This document shows, piece by piece, positions 5,157 through 6,728 of a stretch of DNA of 6,728 nt. The stretch spans positions 1-6,728 of the forward strand of contig CAMALD010000072.1 of NCBI GenBank assembly GCA_945836355.1, read 5' to 3'. The notes below the pieces were generated by a model that was not told the origin of the DNA, did not search any database, and saw nothing but the letters and a program-made list of their open reading frames with translations. The position numbers and the translations under genes are program-made. The first letter of the stretch is position 1; the number at the start of each line of letters is the position of its first letter. This DNA comes from an uncultured Lachnospiraceae bacterium. Lineage in GTDB: Bacteria > Bacillota > Clostridia > Lachnospirales > Lachnospiraceae.

Positions 5157-6571
5157 ATCTTGCAGATTCTCATCACATCATTTACGGTATTGTCTGATAT
5201 ATCCGAGGACGTGATGACAATCAGTGTTCCGCCCTTCTTCACCATACCGGTCATTTTCGCCTTCATCACGGCATACCGGAACAATTCCTCCGCCGTGTTC
5301 ATTTCCTGCGCAGGCACCGCGTAAACACCCCATGCGAGCTTTAGCTGGCGAAGCCCCTGCTCCTCCATCGTCACTGCAAGAATCGGGCAGGTTGGCTTGA
5401 AATCGGACAGCATCTTCGCCGTGCGGCCGCTTCTGGTTACCACCACAATCGCATCTGCATTCAGATAGCTCGCTGCGCTGTAGGCGGATGCACACACCGC
5501 ATTGATGACTGTATGCTCCATCTTCATGTGGTCGCGCACAAAATACCGGCTGTAGTTAATGGACTCCTCCGTACTCTCCGCAATCTCTGCCATTGTCTTA
5601 ACTGCCTGTGCCGGATATGCTCCCGCTGCCGACTCACCCGAAAGCATGATTGCCGTGGTGCCGTCATAAATTGCATTTGCCACATCAGAAACCTCCGCTC
5701 TGGTCGGTCTCGGATTCTGGGTCATCGACTCAAGCATCTGTGTGGCAGTTACCACGATTTTACCCGCCTCGTTGCACTTATTGATCATGATTTTCTGTAT
5801 TGCAGGTATTTTTTTGAAGGCAATCTCTACTCCGAGGTCCCCTCTTGCCACCATGATGCCGTCGCTCTCCTCGATGATGGAATCGAGGTTGTCTGCGCCC
5901 TCGCCATTCTCAATCTTGCTGATAATTTTAATGCCTTCCCCGCCGTGGTCCGCGAGAAATTTCTTTAGCCTTCTGACATCATCCGCCGAACGGACAAAAG
6001 AAGCCGCGATAAAATCTACCTTCTGCTCAATACCAAACAGAATATCCTCCTTATCGACAGCACTTAAATAAGGCATCGGAATGGAGACATCAGGAATATT
6101 GATGCTCTTATGGTTGCTGACCTTGCCGCCGTTGATTACGGTGCAGATGACCTTCGTACCCTTGACCTGCGCCACCTTCAGAGAGATTTTTCCGTCATCC
6201 ACCAGAATCCGGTCGCCTTCCTTGACGTTCTTTGCCAGTTTGTCGTAAGAAAGACCGATGCGGGTCTCATCGCCGAGGGTTTCCTTGTCGTTATCGAGTG
6301 TAAACTGCTGTCCCTCTTTCAGCATGACGCTGCCGCCCTCAAAATCCTTTAACCGGATTTCCGGTCCTTTGGTATCTAACAGTAAGGCGGTCTGCACTCC
6401 CAGCTCCGCACTGACTTTTCTGACACGCTCCATCCTCTCACGCTGTTCCTCATGGGTGCCGTGCGAAAAATTGAAACGCGCGCAATCCATACCGTTCAAA
6501 ATCAGTTTTTTTATCATTTTTTCACTGTCCACTGCGGGACCTAAAGTACAAATAATCTTGGTGCGCCTCAT
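5153..6571 (-). CDS. pyk: Pyruvate kinase
   Basis: A 472-residue pyruvate kinase converting phosphoenolpyruvate and ADP to pyruvate and ATP in the cytoplasm. The TIM-barrel A domain begins with RRTKIICTLGPA and carries Arg32 in ARFNFSHG. LLLDTKGPEIR (63-73) leads into the B domain (about 72-167). The active-site ISKIEN motif gives Lys219 and the metal ligand Glu221, with the second ligand Asp245 in VARGDLGVE and Thr277 in TATQMLESM. The C domain (about 350-472) is complete and ends in MRICKI. The extra C-terminal phosphohistidine-like domain found in many Bacillus and clostridial enzymes (total about 585 residues) is absent, so this is the short form. The ATG at 6571-6569 has GGAGGG 6 bases upstream. 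The gene has its own promoter and appears to be the first gene of its transcript. Confidence 0.98.
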   Translation of the reverse strand: MRRTKIICTLGPAVDSEKMIKKLILNGMDCARFNFSHGTHEEQRERMERVRKVSAELGVQTALLLDTKGPEIRLKDFEGGSVMLKEGQQFTLDNDKETLGDETRIGLSYDKLAKNVKEGDRILVDDGKISLKVAQVKGTKVICTVINGGKVSNHKSINIPDVSIPMPYLSAVDKEDILFGIEQKVDFIAASFVRSADDVRRLKKFLADHGGEGIKIISKIENGEGADNLDSIIEESDGIMVARGDLGVEIAFKKIPAIQKIMINKCNEAGKIVVTATQMLESMTQNPRPTRAEVSDVANAIYDGTTAIMLSGESAAGAYPAQAVKTMAEIAESTEESINYSRYFVRDHMKMEHTVINAVCASAYSAASYLNADAIVVVTRSGRTAKMLSDFKPTCPILAVTMEEQGLRQLKLAWGVYAVPAQEMNTAEELFRYAVMKAKMTGMVKKGGTLIVITSSDISDNTVNDVMRICKI

Positions 6572-6608
6572 GTTCGTCCCTCCGCTTTGATATTTTGTCT
6601 CTTATCAG

Positions 6609-6637
6609 AGTATACCCTTTTTAACAAAATATTGCAA
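6609..6637 (-). promoter_or_regulatory. Promoter of pyk
   Basis: On the minus strand, TTGCAA (-35, 6632-6637) is followed by an exact 17-base spacer and TATACT (-10, 6609-6614). Transcription would start near 6602, leaving a leader of about 30 bases with the GGAGGG ribosome site. A/T-rich sequence lies upstream at about 6650-6672 and could help polymerase binding. A 10-base palindrome, TGCAATTGCA (6633-6642), overlaps the -35 and could be an operator. Confidence 0.75.
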
Positions 6638-6681
6638 TTGCAGCCGTTCTATTTTTATGATATTTTAATAGAAAAGAACAA

Positions 6682-6703
6682 AGAATCTCGCGTGCGAGAT
6701 TCT
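6682..6703 (-). terminator. Intrinsic terminator of a gene to the right of the window
   Basis: AGAATCTCG and CGAGATTCT form a perfect 9-bp stem with a CACG loop, followed on the minus strand by the T-rich run TTGTTCTTTTC (6681-6671). The T-run is only on the minus side, so it ends a leftward transcript entering from beyond 6728 and insulates pyk from it. A TAA is visible at 6727-6725, which may be the stop of that gene, but the frame cannot be verified. Confidence 0.8.
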
Positions 6704-6718
6704 ACGCGTCTGGCGCGT
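6704..6718 (-). other. Second hairpin next to the terminator
   Basis: ACGCG and CGCGT make a 5-bp stem around the loop CCAGA, immediately before the terminator stem with no spacer. Both together form a tandem stem-loop of about 37 bases. Its role is unknown; see findings. Confidence 0.35.
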
Positions 6719-6728
6719 GTTGCTTTAG

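Noticed and set aside
5513..5968. Plus-strand open frame rich in Cys, His and Arg opposite pyk
   Set aside because: The Cys/His content comes from the reverse complement of pyk codons; spacing does not form a zinc-binding motif.
1..6728. CRISPR array, mobile element, tRNA or rRNA
   Set aside because: I saw no regularly spaced repeats, transposase or integrase reading frames, or structural RNA signatures; nearly all of the window is accounted for by housekeeping genes.

Overview
The window looks like core chromosome of a Gram-positive anaerobe of the Clostridia, most likely a Lachnospiraceae-type bacterium. The grounds are the gene order fabD-fabG-fabF-accB-fabZ-accC, Firmicutes-style Shine-Dalgarno sites, a short type I pyruvate kinase and roughly balanced base composition. 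This assignment is inference; no marker gene is present. Every gene I can support is on the minus strand, so transcription runs from right to left.

Right end (about 6572-6728): an intrinsic terminator for a gene lying outside the window, then a good sigma-A-type promoter (TTGCAA, 17 bases, TATACT) driving pyk (5153-6571), the last enzyme of glycolysis. After an 83-base gap comes a two-gene unit with a 4-base ATGA overlap: an ECF-like sigma factor (4500-5069) and a small protein with one C-terminal membrane helix (4096-4503), which is a candidate sigma regulator by position only.

Left part (1-4057): six fatty-acid synthesis genes packed head to tail. They are fabD (malonyl transfer to ACP), fabG (ketoacyl-ACP reduction), fabF (chain-elongating condensation), accB (biotin carrier of acetyl-CoA carboxylase), fabZ (dehydration), and the first 17 codons of accC (biotin carboxylase), which is cut by the window edge. 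AccB and AccC belong to the enzyme that makes malonyl-CoA; FabD loads malonate on ACP; FabF, FabG and FabZ carry out three of the four steps of the elongation cycle. The enoyl-ACP reductase, the initiating synthase FabH and acyl carrier protein are not in the window.

The least ordinary point is the junction. The fab genes follow the sigma/membrane-protein pair by 38 bases with no terminator or promoter that I can see, so the sigma unit may be the head of the fatty-acid operon. Everything else is conserved housekeeping. I see no mobile element, CRISPR array, tRNA or rRNA. No gap between genes exceeds 300 bases; the longest is the 157-base region right of pyk, which holds the promoter and terminator described.
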